A DNA stretch of 64,000 nucleotides from Sphingobacteriales bacterium 16-39-50 (GTDB lineage: Bacteria > Bacteroidota > Bacteroidia > Sphingobacteriales > Sphingobacteriaceae), in contig NCHA01000001.1 in the NCBI GenBank assembly GCA_002257025.1, forward strand, positions 682,001-746,000. The letters run 5' to 3'. Below, piece by piece: positions 25,719-34,175 of the stretch (its first letter is position 1; each line of letters begins with the position of its first letter). The position numbers were made by a program, and so were the translations under genes. The notes under the pieces are model-generated. The model saw only the letters and a program-made list of their open reading frames with translations. It did no database searches and was not told where the DNA came from.

Positions 25719-25964
25719 ATGAAACAGCTGCCACTTTCAGAATTAAGCCAGGAAGAGCTCCTGAAAAAAGTAAAAACGGCAAAAACAGCCATTTCAGCTC
25801 TTGGAGGTTTACTGATTATTTTAGTGGCTTCCACTGTTTATTTGACCTACCTGCAAGGATTTTCAGTGTTTTCCGTCCTGCCGCTTGCTTTTCTGCCATT
25901 ATTTATTCTCAACATAGCAAATCTGAAGAAAATACAGGCTGAAATTGCTTCCAGAAATCCTTAA
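25719..25964 (+). CDS. small membrane protein of unknown function
   Basis: The 81-residue protein starts at ATG 25719 (MKQLPLSELSQEELLKKVKT). An upstream GTG would lengthen it, but into the edge of the MITE region. It has an N-terminal amphipathic segment and two transmembrane helices (about 26-46 and 51-70, SALGGLLIILVASTVYL and FSVLPLAFLPLFIL). The C-terminus is charged. No family is recognised. Confidence 0.65.
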   Translation: MKQLPLSELSQEELLKKVKTAKTAISALGGLLIILVASTVYLTYLQGFSVFSVLPLAFLPLFILNIANLKKIQAEIASRNP

Positions 25965-26039
25965 AAATCTGTTTCCGATCCGTTTTCCTGATTCTTTCCC
26001 GATTCAAAAGCATTATATTTAGCTTTAAATATTTTGCTG

Positions 26040-28229
26040 ATGATCCGTATTACTTTCATTCTAATTTTCCTCTTGGCCTCGGGATTCTCAACAGGATGTG
26101 TAAATAATTCCCTCAGTGAAAGTGAACGGTGGAACAAACATGCTTCAAATACTGAAATCATCAGAGATGATTTTGGAGTACCACATATTTATGGCAAAAC
26201 AGATGCTGATGCCGTTTTTGGCTTATTATATGCCCAATGCGAAGATGATTTTAATCGTGTAGAGCAGAATTATATCTGGGCTACCGGCAGATTAGCAGAG
26301 ATTGAGGGCGAAAACGCCATTTACAGTGATCTTCGTGCAAAGTTATTCATGACGCAGAAAGAAGCCGAAATCAAATATCAGAATAGTCCTCAATGGCTTA
26401 AAGATCTTTGCCTTGCCTTTGCAGATGGCATAAATTTCTATCTGGCAAAGCATCCTGAAGTAAAACCCAGATTATTAACACGCTTTGAACCCTGGATGCC
26501 TATGTATTTCAGTGAAGGATCAATTGGTGGTGATATAGAAAAGGTTTCAACCAGAAAAATGGGTGAGTTGTACGGCAGACCGGATGCCAGTATGATTCCC
26601 AAAATTATGACGGGCTCAATACTTCATAAAGACAATGAGCCTCGGGGTTCAAATGGATTCGCTGTTTCGGGTAAACTAACCGAATCAGGCAATGCCATGC
26701 TGCTGATCAATCCGCATACCTCCTTTTTCTTTCGCGGCGAAGTTCATGTACAAAGTGAACAGGGACTTAATGCTTATGGAGCAGTTACTTGGGGCCAGTT
26801 TTTTGTTTATCAGGGATTTAATGAAAAAACTGGCTGGATGCACACAACATCTGATGTAGATATTATTGATGAATTTGAAGAAACTATCGTAAGAAACAAA
26901 AATGGTATTAACTATAAATACGGGAATGAGTTAAGGCCTTTAGACTCCTTCGAAGTTGTTGTGAAATATAAAGATGTTAACAATCTCAGGTCAAAAAAAT
27001 TTATGGCTTACCGAACACACCATGGCCCGGTAACGCGTGCTTCAGGAAATAAATGGGTAAGCACTGCGATGATGTGGGATCCCGTCAAAGCACTTCAGCA
27101 ATCATTTCTGCGTACTAAAAACTCCAATCAGAAGGAGTTTGATAAGATGATGGACATACGCACAAATTCATCAAACAATACTGTTTATGCGGATGCTGAT
27201 GGGAATATTGCTTATTACCACGGGAATTTCATTCCTAAAAGAGACACAAACTTTGATTACAAAAAACCTGTGGATGGCAGCAATCCTAAAACCGATTGGA
27301 AAGGTCTGCACGACCTTAAGGACAATATATTTCTCTTAAATCCGGCAAACGGATGGATTCAGAACTGTAACTCTACCCCTTTTACCAGTGCCGGAGCATC
27401 AAGTCCGAAACCTGAGAACTATCCCGGCTATATGTCATACTCCCCTGAAAATTACCGGGGAGTACATGCCATTTCATTGCTATCTAAAGCAAAGAATCTA
27501 ACTATCGATAAAATGATTGAGCTTGCTTATGATCCATACCTTCCTGGAGCAGAGGAATTGATCAGGGGACTGATACAGGCCTATGATAGCCTTCAGGTCA
27601 ATAATGAGGATATGAAAACTGCGATAGACCTGCTTAAAAACTGGGATTATAAAGTTTCCAGCGAATCAAAAGCCATGACAATCAGCCAGTTTTATCTGAA
27701 CACATATATCAATTCCGGAAAAATCCCGGGAGGCATACACATAATGGAGAAAGTAAATTACATGAGTTCAAAATCACCAGCTAAAGAACGTCTGGAAATA
27801 TTTGCTAATAGTCTGGCCGATTTGAAACGGGATTTCGGCTCAGTAGAAACGGCCTGGGGAGAATTTAACCGTTATCAGAGAATTAACGGAGATATCAACC
27901 AGAATTTCAATGATGCATTACCCAGCATCCCAATTGGCATGGCATCCGGTGAATGGGGTGCACTGGCATCCTTCGGAACAAGGAAAGGTTCTGGAACTAA
28001 ACGTCAATATGGAGTTGCGGGCAATAGTTTTGTTGCAGTAGTTGAATTCGGGGAAAAAGTTCAGGCCAAAACCATGCTGGCAGGCGGTCAGAGTGCTGAT
28101 CCAAAATCAGTTCATTTCGATGATCAAATGCAGCGGTATGCCGATCGAAAATTTAAAACCGTAGCCTTTTATCGTGAAGATGTACTTAAACGGGCTGAAT
28201 CAAGGTATCATCCCGGAGACAAACCCTAA
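26040..28229 (+). CDS. penicillin acylase family lipoprotein (Ntn hydrolase)
   Basis: The 729-residue protein has a lipoprotein signal ending FSTGC. The penicillin acylase layout follows: an alpha-chain-like part (IIRDDFGVPHIYGKTDADAVFGLLYAQCEDDF), a spacer, and the autocatalytic site EPRGSNGFAVSG near residue 205, where the Ser becomes the N-terminal nucleophile of the beta chain. Relatives cleave amide bonds in penicillins, acyl-homoserine lactones or long-chain acyl amides; the substrate is unknown here. ATG 26040 is chosen because it gives a compact lipoprotein signal. The next gene starts 12 bp later. Confidence 0.88.
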   Translation: MIRITFILIFLLASGFSTGCVNNSLSESERWNKHASNTEIIRDDFGVPHIYGKTDADAVFGLLYAQCEDDFNRVEQNYIWATGRLAEIEGENAIYSDLRAKLFMTQKEAEIKYQNSPQWLKDLCLAFADGINFYLAKHPEVKPRLLTRFEPWMPMYFSEGSIGGDIEKVSTRKMGELYGRPDASMIPKIMTGSILHKDNEPRGSNGFAVSGKLTESGNAMLLINPHTSFFFRGEVHVQSEQGLNAYGAVTWGQFFVYQGFNEKTGWMHTTSDVDIIDEFEETIVRNKNGINYKYGNELRPLDSFEVVVKYKDVNNLRSKKFMAYRTHHGPVTRASGNKWVSTAMMWDPVKALQQSFLRTKNSNQKEFDKMMDIRTNSSNNTVYADADGNIAYYHGNFIPKRDTNFDYKKPVDGSNPKTDWKGLHDLKDNIFLLNPANGWIQNCNSTPFTSAGASSPKPENYPGYMSYSPENYRGVHAISLLSKAKNLTIDKMIELAYDPYLPGAEELIRGLIQAYDSLQVNNEDMKTAIDLLKNWDYKVSSESKAMTISQFYLNTYINSGKIPGGIHIMEKVNYMSSKSPAKERLEIFANSLADLKRDFGSVETAWGEFNRYQRINGDINQNFNDALPSIPIGMASGEWGALASFGTRKGSGTKRQYGVAGNSFVAVVEFGEKVQAKTMLAGGQSADPKSVHFDDQMQRYADRKFKTVAFYREDVLKRAESRYHPGDKP

Positions 28230-28240
28230 ATAATTTAGAG

Positions 28241-29161
28241 ATGAAAACAATTTTTAAGACCATTCTTTGTTCCACTATCCTGTTTAATATCAATGCTGTG
28301 AATGCACAAGAGATCATACCGCTTTATATTACTGAAATCCCAAACAGTAAACCTGCTCCCAATAAAGAGAAGTCTGTTATGGGTGCTGATGGGATTCTTC
28401 GCATCAGTAATGTATCTATACCTACACTGAGCATTTACAAGCCTGAGAAATCGCTTGATAAGGGTGCCGCAGTGATTATTTGTCCTGGTGGCGGATATAA
28501 GATCCTGGCTGCTTCCCATGAGGGTGCTGATGTAGCCAAAGAATTTAATAAATGGGGCATTACGGCCTTTGTTTTGAAATATCGAATCCCGAATGACACT
28601 ACTATGCAGGATAAGTCTATTGGGCCATTACAGGATGCTCAGCGGGCAATACAAATGGTCCGTGAACGTGCGGCAGAATGGAATATAGATCCTCATAAAA
28701 TTGGAATTATGGGCTTTTCTGCAGGTGGGCATCTTGCCGCAAGTGCATCCACCAGATTCAATGATCCAGTGATAGCTAATCCAAAAAACACTTCTTTAAG
28801 ACCTGATTTCTCAATATTAATCTACCCGGTAATCAGTTTCATGGAAGGTATCACCCATAGGGGAAGCAGGGAAAATTTAATGGGGAAAAATCCTGACCCA
28901 AAAGTCCTGGAAAAATATTCGAATGAACTGGCAGCGGGTCCTAAAACTCCGCCGGCATTTTTGGTACATGCAGGTGATGATGCTTCTGTTCCTGTAAAAA
29001 ACAGCATTGTTTATTATGAAGCATTACAGAAGCATAAGATTTATAGCAATATGATCATTTATCCTAAAGGAGGGCACGGTTTTGGCATGAAGAATAAAAC
29101 CAGTGTGATTCAATGGATGAACCAGTTAAAAGATTGGATGGGTGATAACAAGTTCCTGTAA
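28241..29161 (+). CDS. exported alpha/beta hydrolase (acetyl esterase-like)
   Basis: The 306-residue protein has a signal peptide ending NAVNAQ. It has the alpha/beta hydrolase core: oxyanion region VIICPGGGYKIL near residue 85, nucleophile elbow GFSAGGH near 160, an Asp in HAGDDASVPV near 245 and His in YPKGGHGFG near 275. This pattern is common in acetylxylan or pectin acetyl esterases of Bacteroidota. It follows the acylase gene by 12 bp, so co-transcription is likely. The exact substrate is not known. Confidence 0.85.
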   Translation: MKTIFKTILCSTILFNINAVNAQEIIPLYITEIPNSKPAPNKEKSVMGADGILRISNVSIPTLSIYKPEKSLDKGAAVIICPGGGYKILAASHEGADVAKEFNKWGITAFVLKYRIPNDTTMQDKSIGPLQDAQRAIQMVRERAAEWNIDPHKIGIMGFSAGGHLAASASTRFNDPVIANPKNTSLRPDFSILIYPVISFMEGITHRGSRENLMGKNPDPKVLEKYSNELAAGPKTPPAFLVHAGDDASVPVKNSIVYYEALQKHKIYSNMIIYPKGGHGFGMKNKTSVIQWMNQLKDWMGDNKFL

Positions 29162-29217
29162 AGCAGAACCTTTAAAACTATCCTTAATAATATATTTTAG
29201 ACTATGGCACTTATATT

Positions 29218-29419
29218 AACGTGAATTCGATTGTAAACTATCTAAAGTTTAAGATTTAACCACATAGATTGGCTTTTATTAAGCTTTAAAGGAAACATAG
29301 ATTGTAAATCAGATAGATTGAAGCTTCGCTTCAATCTATCTGTGTCTAAAATGTAGCTTCGAAACTATAAAAAGCTATGTTTCAATGCAGTTTTTTTAAT
29401 ATTATGTCGAGTTCACGTT
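29218..29419. repeat. MITE-like repeat family A, copy A4 (with perfect target duplication)
   Basis: The best-preserved copy is 202 bp and flanked on both sides by ATATT (29213-29217 and 29420-29424). It contains a perfect 15-bp central stem, CAGATAGATTGAAGC against GCTTCAATCTATCTG, with loop TTC. In A1 to A3 the same loop reads GAA, so the centre is inverted relative to the other copies. It lies in the 339-bp spacer before the GAF gene. Confidence 0.9.
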
Positions 29420-29500
29420 ATATTAGAATGTCTGGCTATCCCAAAAACAAAACTTCGACAGCTCTCTTAACGTAAATATTACAGGTCTAAAAAACAAAAA

Positions 29501-30214
29501 ATGTATAGTAATGAAGTAGAAAGAGTAGAGGCGGTTCAGCGATATCTTGATTTCAATCTTGAGAGACAAAAAGATCTTCAAGAGATTGTAATGCTTGCTT
29601 CTGTAATCTGCAATAGCCCTATTGCTTTAATTACCCTTATGGATTATGATATTCAACTGATCAAAGCGAAAGTTGGGGTTGACGTTGAAGAGATGCCAAG
29701 AAACACCTCGTTTTGTACCCATGCAATTCAGATTGACAAAATCATGGTTGTAAAGGATGCGACTAAGGATGTCAGGTTTGCAAATGCACCGGTTGTTGTC
29801 AATAATCCACATATACGCTTTTACGCCAGTGCAAATCTGAAATCCTATGATGGATTTAATGTTGGCACCTTGTGTGTTTACGACACTAAACCAAAAGATT
29901 TGACAGAACAGCAATTAGAATGTCTTGGAGCGCTTGCTAATCAGGTAAGTCATATTATGGAACTTGACCGAAGTTTAAACCAGCTAAAGAAGCAACACAA
30001 ATCACTGCGGGAAATTGCCCGCATTCAGTCGCATGAGATCCGGCAGCCTGTCGCCTCTATTTTGGGTTTAATAGATCTTATGAAAGACCCTTCAGCTTCT
30101 AATGACATTGAATGTATCAACCTTCTCGAAGCCTCAGCTAACCAGTTAGACGAACGCATCAGGACAATGGTCAATCATATAAACGATCAGGAATCTGATT
30201 ATACGCCGGCGTAA
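29501..30214 (+). CDS. GAF domain protein with histidine-kinase DHp helices but no ATPase domain
   Basis: The 237-residue protein has a GAF domain (about 10-155) of the type found in bacterial sensor kinases (NSPIALITLMDYDIQLIKAKVG, TSFCTHAIQIDKIMVV, GFNVGTLCVYDTKPKDLTEQQ). It is followed by a coiled coil and a HisKA-like helix ARIQSHEIRQPVASILGLIDLM with the phospho-acceptor position His178. The protein then stops after the second DHp helix; no HATPase domain follows in any nearby frame. It may act as a phosphotransfer or dimerisation partner. The Arg-Gln-Pro after His-Glu resembles real H-boxes. Confidence 0.8.
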   Translation: MYSNEVERVEAVQRYLDFNLERQKDLQEIVMLASVICNSPIALITLMDYDIQLIKAKVGVDVEEMPRNTSFCTHAIQIDKIMVVKDATKDVRFANAPVVVNNPHIRFYASANLKSYDGFNVGTLCVYDTKPKDLTEQQLECLGALANQVSHIMELDRSLNQLKKQHKSLREIARIQSHEIRQPVASILGLIDLMKDPSASNDIECINLLEASANQLDERIRTMVNHINDQESDYTPA

Positions 30215-30292
30215 GAAAGTATCAATAAATCATCATACCCTAGATCTGGCTGAGCTGTCTGATATCTGAATATTTTTTTTAATTTCAGCCCG

Positions 30293-31213
30293 ATGAAATT
30301 TTTCCCGCCTGTCTTCTTATTTTCACTTTTCTTACTTTTTATATCCTGCGGTCATATCAGCAAGATAAACGAAGAACCGGCTCCAACATTCACAGCTATA
30401 AAAGGAATCAAATACACTGAAGTAAAACGCCGATTCAACAACGGACTTTCATTCACTGATCAGGGCTTTCAACTGGAACCTGAATGGAATATCTATTTTA
30501 ATGCTGATGATTCTGTGAGGATCTTTAGTCCGGAAAAGAAACAATACATGACCTACCGCATATTCCACAGCCATAAAGCACTTTTCCAGTTTGCCCGTGA
30601 GTGGTTCAGAGTAAAACATGTGAGTAAGGACAGTTTGATTTTCCAGGTTATGGAACTGGAATCAAGGGCGGTAATAGAAGATCTTTCTACTATTACCATG
30701 ACACTTTATTCAGATGACTATATCAAAAATGTGCTCAAAACTACGGCTGAGAAGCTGAAAGCCCCTTCAAAGGAAGATAGTTTATTCATTAAATACCGTG
30801 CAATACAGGCAAATTCTGATCCGGACAGTGCATTTGCGGCTCGTAATCCTGTTAAAATGACAAGCAAAAGCAAAATAACCCGGGTCGAAAAGATCATGCC
30901 CAGTCTCGACCCATATTTAGGCCACGTTAACCGTTCTGAAGAATATCTCTATCCCGAATACCGGATCAATATCGATAAGGCTTATCAAGATTTTCAGTAT
31001 TCCTTTTCGGTAATTGTTGATCATAATGGCAGGATGCATTTCAAACAATTTCTGGTCGCAGTTGAACCCGAATTCATCGAAACCAAAACAAAAGTGGCAA
31101 GGGGAATAATTGATGTCTATCTGCGAAATACCCTCGATATCATTCCCGGAAACACCCTTGGCTTTCCACATTCAAGTGTGATCAGTCTTCATGTGATTGG
31201 AAGGAAACCATAA
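30293..31213 (+). CDS. lipoprotein of unknown function
   Basis: The 306-residue protein has a lipoprotein signal ending LLFISC (Cys19) and a mature domain with EWNIYFNADDSVRIFSPEKKQY and a C-terminal region with FSVIVDHNGRMHFKQFLVAVEPE, which may be two related beta-rich domains. No catalytic motif or known family is recognised. It starts 79 bp after the GAF gene. Position alone does not show a shared role. Confidence 0.7.
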   Translation: MKFFPPVFLFSLFLLFISCGHISKINEEPAPTFTAIKGIKYTEVKRRFNNGLSFTDQGFQLEPEWNIYFNADDSVRIFSPEKKQYMTYRIFHSHKALFQFAREWFRVKHVSKDSLIFQVMELESRAVIEDLSTITMTLYSDDYIKNVLKTTAEKLKAPSKEDSLFIKYRAIQANSDPDSAFAARNPVKMTSKSKITRVEKIMPSLDPYLGHVNRSEEYLYPEYRINIDKAYQDFQYSFSVIVDHNGRMHFKQFLVAVEPEFIETKTKVARGIIDVYLRNTLDIIPGNTLGFPHSSVISLHVIGRKP

Positions 31214-31254
31214 GAATTGATTTAAGCAATTAACAGCAAAGGACTCGTTGATTT

Positions 31255-31449
31255 AACGTTGGTTCGATACTATCTAAAGATTAAGATTTAACCACATAGA
31301 TTGGCTTTTATGCTTTAAAGGAAACATAGATTGAGGCGAAGCTTTAAGGCTATTTGTGTCTAAAATGTTGGTTAGAATCTATAAAATGCTATGTTTCCCT
31401 GCCTGCAGACAGGTATGTGGTTTTTTAAATATTATGTCGAACTCACGTT
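31255..31449. repeat. MITE-like repeat family A, copy A5, with an inserted palindrome
   Basis: This 195-bp copy has ends AACGTTGGTTCGATAC and (complement) AACGTGAGTTCGACAT. Flanks GATTT and AATTT differ at one base of five. At 31398-31413 the near-palindrome CCTGCCTGCAGACAGG interrupts the conserved CTATGTTTC-TATGTGGTT segment, a clean insertion relative to the other four copies. Confidence 0.88.
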
Positions 31450-31452
31450 AAT

Positions 31453-32484
31453 TTAGTGTATGATCTTAAACATAAGCTCCTTCATCAGGTCGCCCTGTTC
31501 AGTATTTCCACTCGCATCAACACCCTTGGTTTTTAAATCACACTCACGCAGATAACTAATCACCCTAAAGACCTTTTCTTTACTGTAATTTCTTGCAGCA
31601 TTCTCGTATTCCTTCACAAAGAATGGGGCTATTCCCAATGCACTTGCCAGACCCTGAGGAGATTTGTCGCCGGCATAATGATACTTTAATACTTTGGTAA
31701 AATATGAGTTAAGGGCTCCCAGCAGCAGTTGGATTGGGTTATTCTTCGGATTATCTGCAAAATAATTGATAATCTGGTTCACCTTAAATGCATCTTTTCT
31801 CGCAATCGCATTCTGAAGTTCAAATACATTATATTCCTTGCTGATACCGATATTATTTTGAATATCATTAACATTGATTTCCTGCCCCGCTTTCACGTTC
31901 AGCATCAGTTTTTCAAGTTCGTTGGCCACTTTCGAAAGATCATTCCCAAGATATTCGGCCATCAATGCCGAGGCCTGGATCTGGATAGAATAACCCTTAT
32001 CACGTACAAATCCCTCAATCCAGCCGGGCACTTTATTCTCGTGAATTGAAGCAGATTCGAAAACAAGACCCTTTTTTTCTATGGCTTTGTAGGTTTTCTT
32101 CCGCTTATCAAATTTGCCATTTCGATAGCAAAATACCAGAATAGTGCTTGGCAGTGGATTTTCAAAATAGCTTAATAAAGGATCTGCCGACTTCTTATCA
32201 TCATCCGAATCTTTGCCCCATTTCAAATCCTGTGCTTCCTTTACCAAAACCACCTGATAATCACTCATCATAGGATACCTTTTGGCAGCATTCAGAATAC
32301 TCATCAGATCGGAATCCTTACCGTAAAAAATAGTTTGATTAAACCCTTTCTCTGCATCAGAAAGCACCTTTTCTTCTATATAATCACTAATCTGATCAAT
32401 GTAGAATGATTCTTCTCCATGCAGCAGATAAACCGGCTTAAACTTCCGGTTTTTGAGGTCTTTAATAAGTTCGGCGCTATTCAT
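31453..32484 (-). CDS. holA: DNA polymerase III subunit delta
   Basis: The 343-residue clamp-loader subunit opens the sliding clamp during replication. It has the expected start (LIKDLKNRKFKPVYLLHGEESFYIDQISDYIE), the KRYPMMSDYQVVLVKEAQDL segment of the AAA-like domain I, and the C-terminal collar region. The length is normal. The stop codon is four bases from the end of MITE A5, which may have replaced its natural terminator. It is divergent from the HsdR_N gene, an arrangement often seen in Bacteroidota. Confidence 0.93.
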   Translation of the reverse strand: MNSAELIKDLKNRKFKPVYLLHGEESFYIDQISDYIEEKVLSDAEKGFNQTIFYGKDSDLMSILNAAKRYPMMSDYQVVLVKEAQDLKWGKDSDDDKKSADPLLSYFENPLPSTILVFCYRNGKFDKRKKTYKAIEKKGLVFESASIHENKVPGWIEGFVRDKGYSIQIQASALMAEYLGNDLSKVANELEKLMLNVKAGQEINVNDIQNNIGISKEYNVFELQNAIARKDAFKVNQIINYFADNPKNNPIQLLLGALNSYFTKVLKYHYAGDKSPQGLASALGIAPFFVKEYENAARNYSKEKVFRVISYLRECDLKTKGVDASGNTEQGDLMKELMFKIIH

Positions 32485-32597
32485 TTTGGTTTTCGAAATT
32501 ACGATTCTTTAAACATACATTTCAAACCTGAACTGATATTTTTAAATTAAAGCCCCATGATGATGCAGATTAAAATCATTTTGTGAAATTTACTGCA

Positions 32598-33053
32598 ATG
32601 TTCAAACCTGGCCCATTAAATCTCCCGTCCTATTCACTTAAGATTAAAGAGGAAAACGGAACAAGCTATATTTTTGATGAGATTCGAAAAAAGTATCTGG
32701 TTCTCACGCCCGAAGAATGGGTCAGGCAGCATTTGATTCAGTTTCTGATCAGGGACAAGAAATACCCGCGTTCACTGATCAAACTGGAAGGAGGATTGAA
32801 ACTTAACAGCCTTCAGAAACGCTCAGACATTCTGCTCTTCAACAGGCATGGGGAAAAGATCCTGCTTGTTGAATGTAAAGCACCATCAGTTAAGATCACC
32901 CAGGATACTTTTGACCAGATTGCACGATATAATTTTGTGCATAAGGTGCCATGGCTGTTAGTCAGCAATGGATTACAGCATTTCTGCTGTGAGATTGATT
33001 TTGAAAAGCAATCGTACAAATTTGCGGAGGAATTGCCGGAATATTCAGGCTGA
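32598..33053 (+). CDS. type I restriction HsdR N-terminal domain protein (orphan PD-(D/E)XK)
   Basis: The 151-residue protein is a single HsdR_N-type nuclease-fold domain. The PD-(D/E)XK residues are visible as RSDILLFN and LLVECKAPSV (Asp, Glu, Lys), with a Gln-rich helix DTFDQIARYN after them. There are no helicase, methylase or specificity genes nearby. Proteins of this size next to holA recur in Bacteroidota, so it is a stable housekeeping-type gene rather than a broken restriction enzyme. ATG 32598 is preferred over GTG 32583. Confidence 0.85.
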   Translation: MFKPGPLNLPSYSLKIKEENGTSYIFDEIRKKYLVLTPEEWVRQHLIQFLIRDKKYPRSLIKLEGGLKLNSLQKRSDILLFNRHGEKILLVECKAPSVKITQDTFDQIARYNFVHKVPWLLVSNGLQHFCCEIDFEKQSYKFAEELPEYSG

Positions 33054-33265
33054 ACATAAATAAAAAACGCTTCAGACATCGCAATATGTTTTTTATTGGC
33101 ACGATTATTCTATCTTTATAAATAGCAGGGCGATTTAGATTAAATATTTTGTCTTGTCAGAGCGGTATTATCGCTTTTTTGTTGATGAATTTGATTAACC
33201 CTCACTCGTTCTAAATTCACCTCTTAACAGGTGGCCATTACTTGTGTTTAACACTTTAAGTATTT

Positions 33266-34006
33266 ATGGCCATTCTGATCTTTTTTATTGCGCATTGGTT
33301 TCTTTCTCTGTTCTTTCAAACTTTTTTCCAGCACCGCTATGCCTCACACCGGATGTTTACGATGTCGAAAGGCTGGGAACGCGTTTTCTATTTTATGGCA
33401 TTTATTTTTGAAGGGGCTTCCTTTTTAAATCCCCGTGCCTATGCCATGATGCACCGGGAACATCATGCTTATAGTGATACTGAGAAAGATCCGCATTCAC
33501 CACATTTTTTTACAGATGTGTTTCAACTGATGAAAGCCACAATCATCACTTTCCGTGATCATTTAAAGCGCACCAAAGATCCGGAAGCTCGTTTTCAGGG
33601 CTATTATCCTGAATGGCCAATAATTGACCGGATTGGATCCTCAATCGCATCCAGACTTCTTTTTGGTGCAGCCTATACCTGGTTTTATATCGAATTTGTT
33701 CCAAAAGGCTCAGAATGGATGTTTTTTCTGCTTCCAATCCACTATCTTATGGGACCATTGCATGGTGCAATTGTGAACTGGTGTGGACATAAATACGGTT
33801 ATTCAAATTTCGACAATAAAGACAAATCAAAAAACACTACCCCCTTCGATTTTCTGATGCTTGGAGAATTATTTCAGAACAATCACCATCGCTATCCCAA
33901 CAGCGCAAATTTTGGAAAGAAATGGTTCGAAATCGATCCTGTTTATCCGGTTATGAAGCTGATGGATATTATGGGAATCATTCACTTAAAAAAGGCAGTT
34001 CAGTAG
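33266..34006 (+). CDS. acyl-CoA/fatty acid desaturase
   Basis: The 246-residue membrane enzyme of the stearoyl-CoA desaturase type has three histidine boxes: HRYASHR (near residue 24), HREHHAYSD (near 67) and NNHHRYP (near 210), which bind the di-iron centre. Hydrophobic helices lie between them. It introduces a double bond in acyl chains and is used for membrane fluidity. At 246 residues it is shorter than many delta-9 desaturases but holds all boxes. It is preceded by a 212-bp spacer with no clear promoter. Confidence 0.9.
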   Translation: MAILIFFIAHWFLSLFFQTFFQHRYASHRMFTMSKGWERVFYFMAFIFEGASFLNPRAYAMMHREHHAYSDTEKDPHSPHFFTDVFQLMKATIITFRDHLKRTKDPEARFQGYYPEWPIIDRIGSSIASRLLFGAAYTWFYIEFVPKGSEWMFFLLPIHYLMGPLHGAIVNWCGHKYGYSNFDNKDKSKNTTPFDFLMLGELFQNNHHRYPNSANFGKKWFEIDPVYPVMKLMDIMGIIHLKKAVQ

Positions 34007-34175
34007 CTCAGCCAATATAAATTGGATGTAACCCTATTAAATTCTCCCTGACAGACTTGCTTTAAATTCGCACTTTCTCCGCAAGAAATAAATTTAACCC
34101 TCTGATTATTTTTATATAACTTATCTTTGAATATCCCTGATCTAAATAGTATAATTTCTAATTGATTTTTTGGCA

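Noticed and set aside
30215..30292. Search for a lost HATPase domain after the GAF-DHp gene
   Set aside because: Only 78 bp separate it from the next gene, and no ATPase motif appears in any frame.
32598..33053. Broken type I restriction system
   Set aside because: No HsdM, HsdS or helicase remnants lie around it and the domain is intact, so it is treated as a stand-alone gene.
33159..33182. Short hairpin with a T-run before the desaturase gene
   Set aside because: The stem is only about four to five base pairs, too weak to call as a terminator or attenuator.
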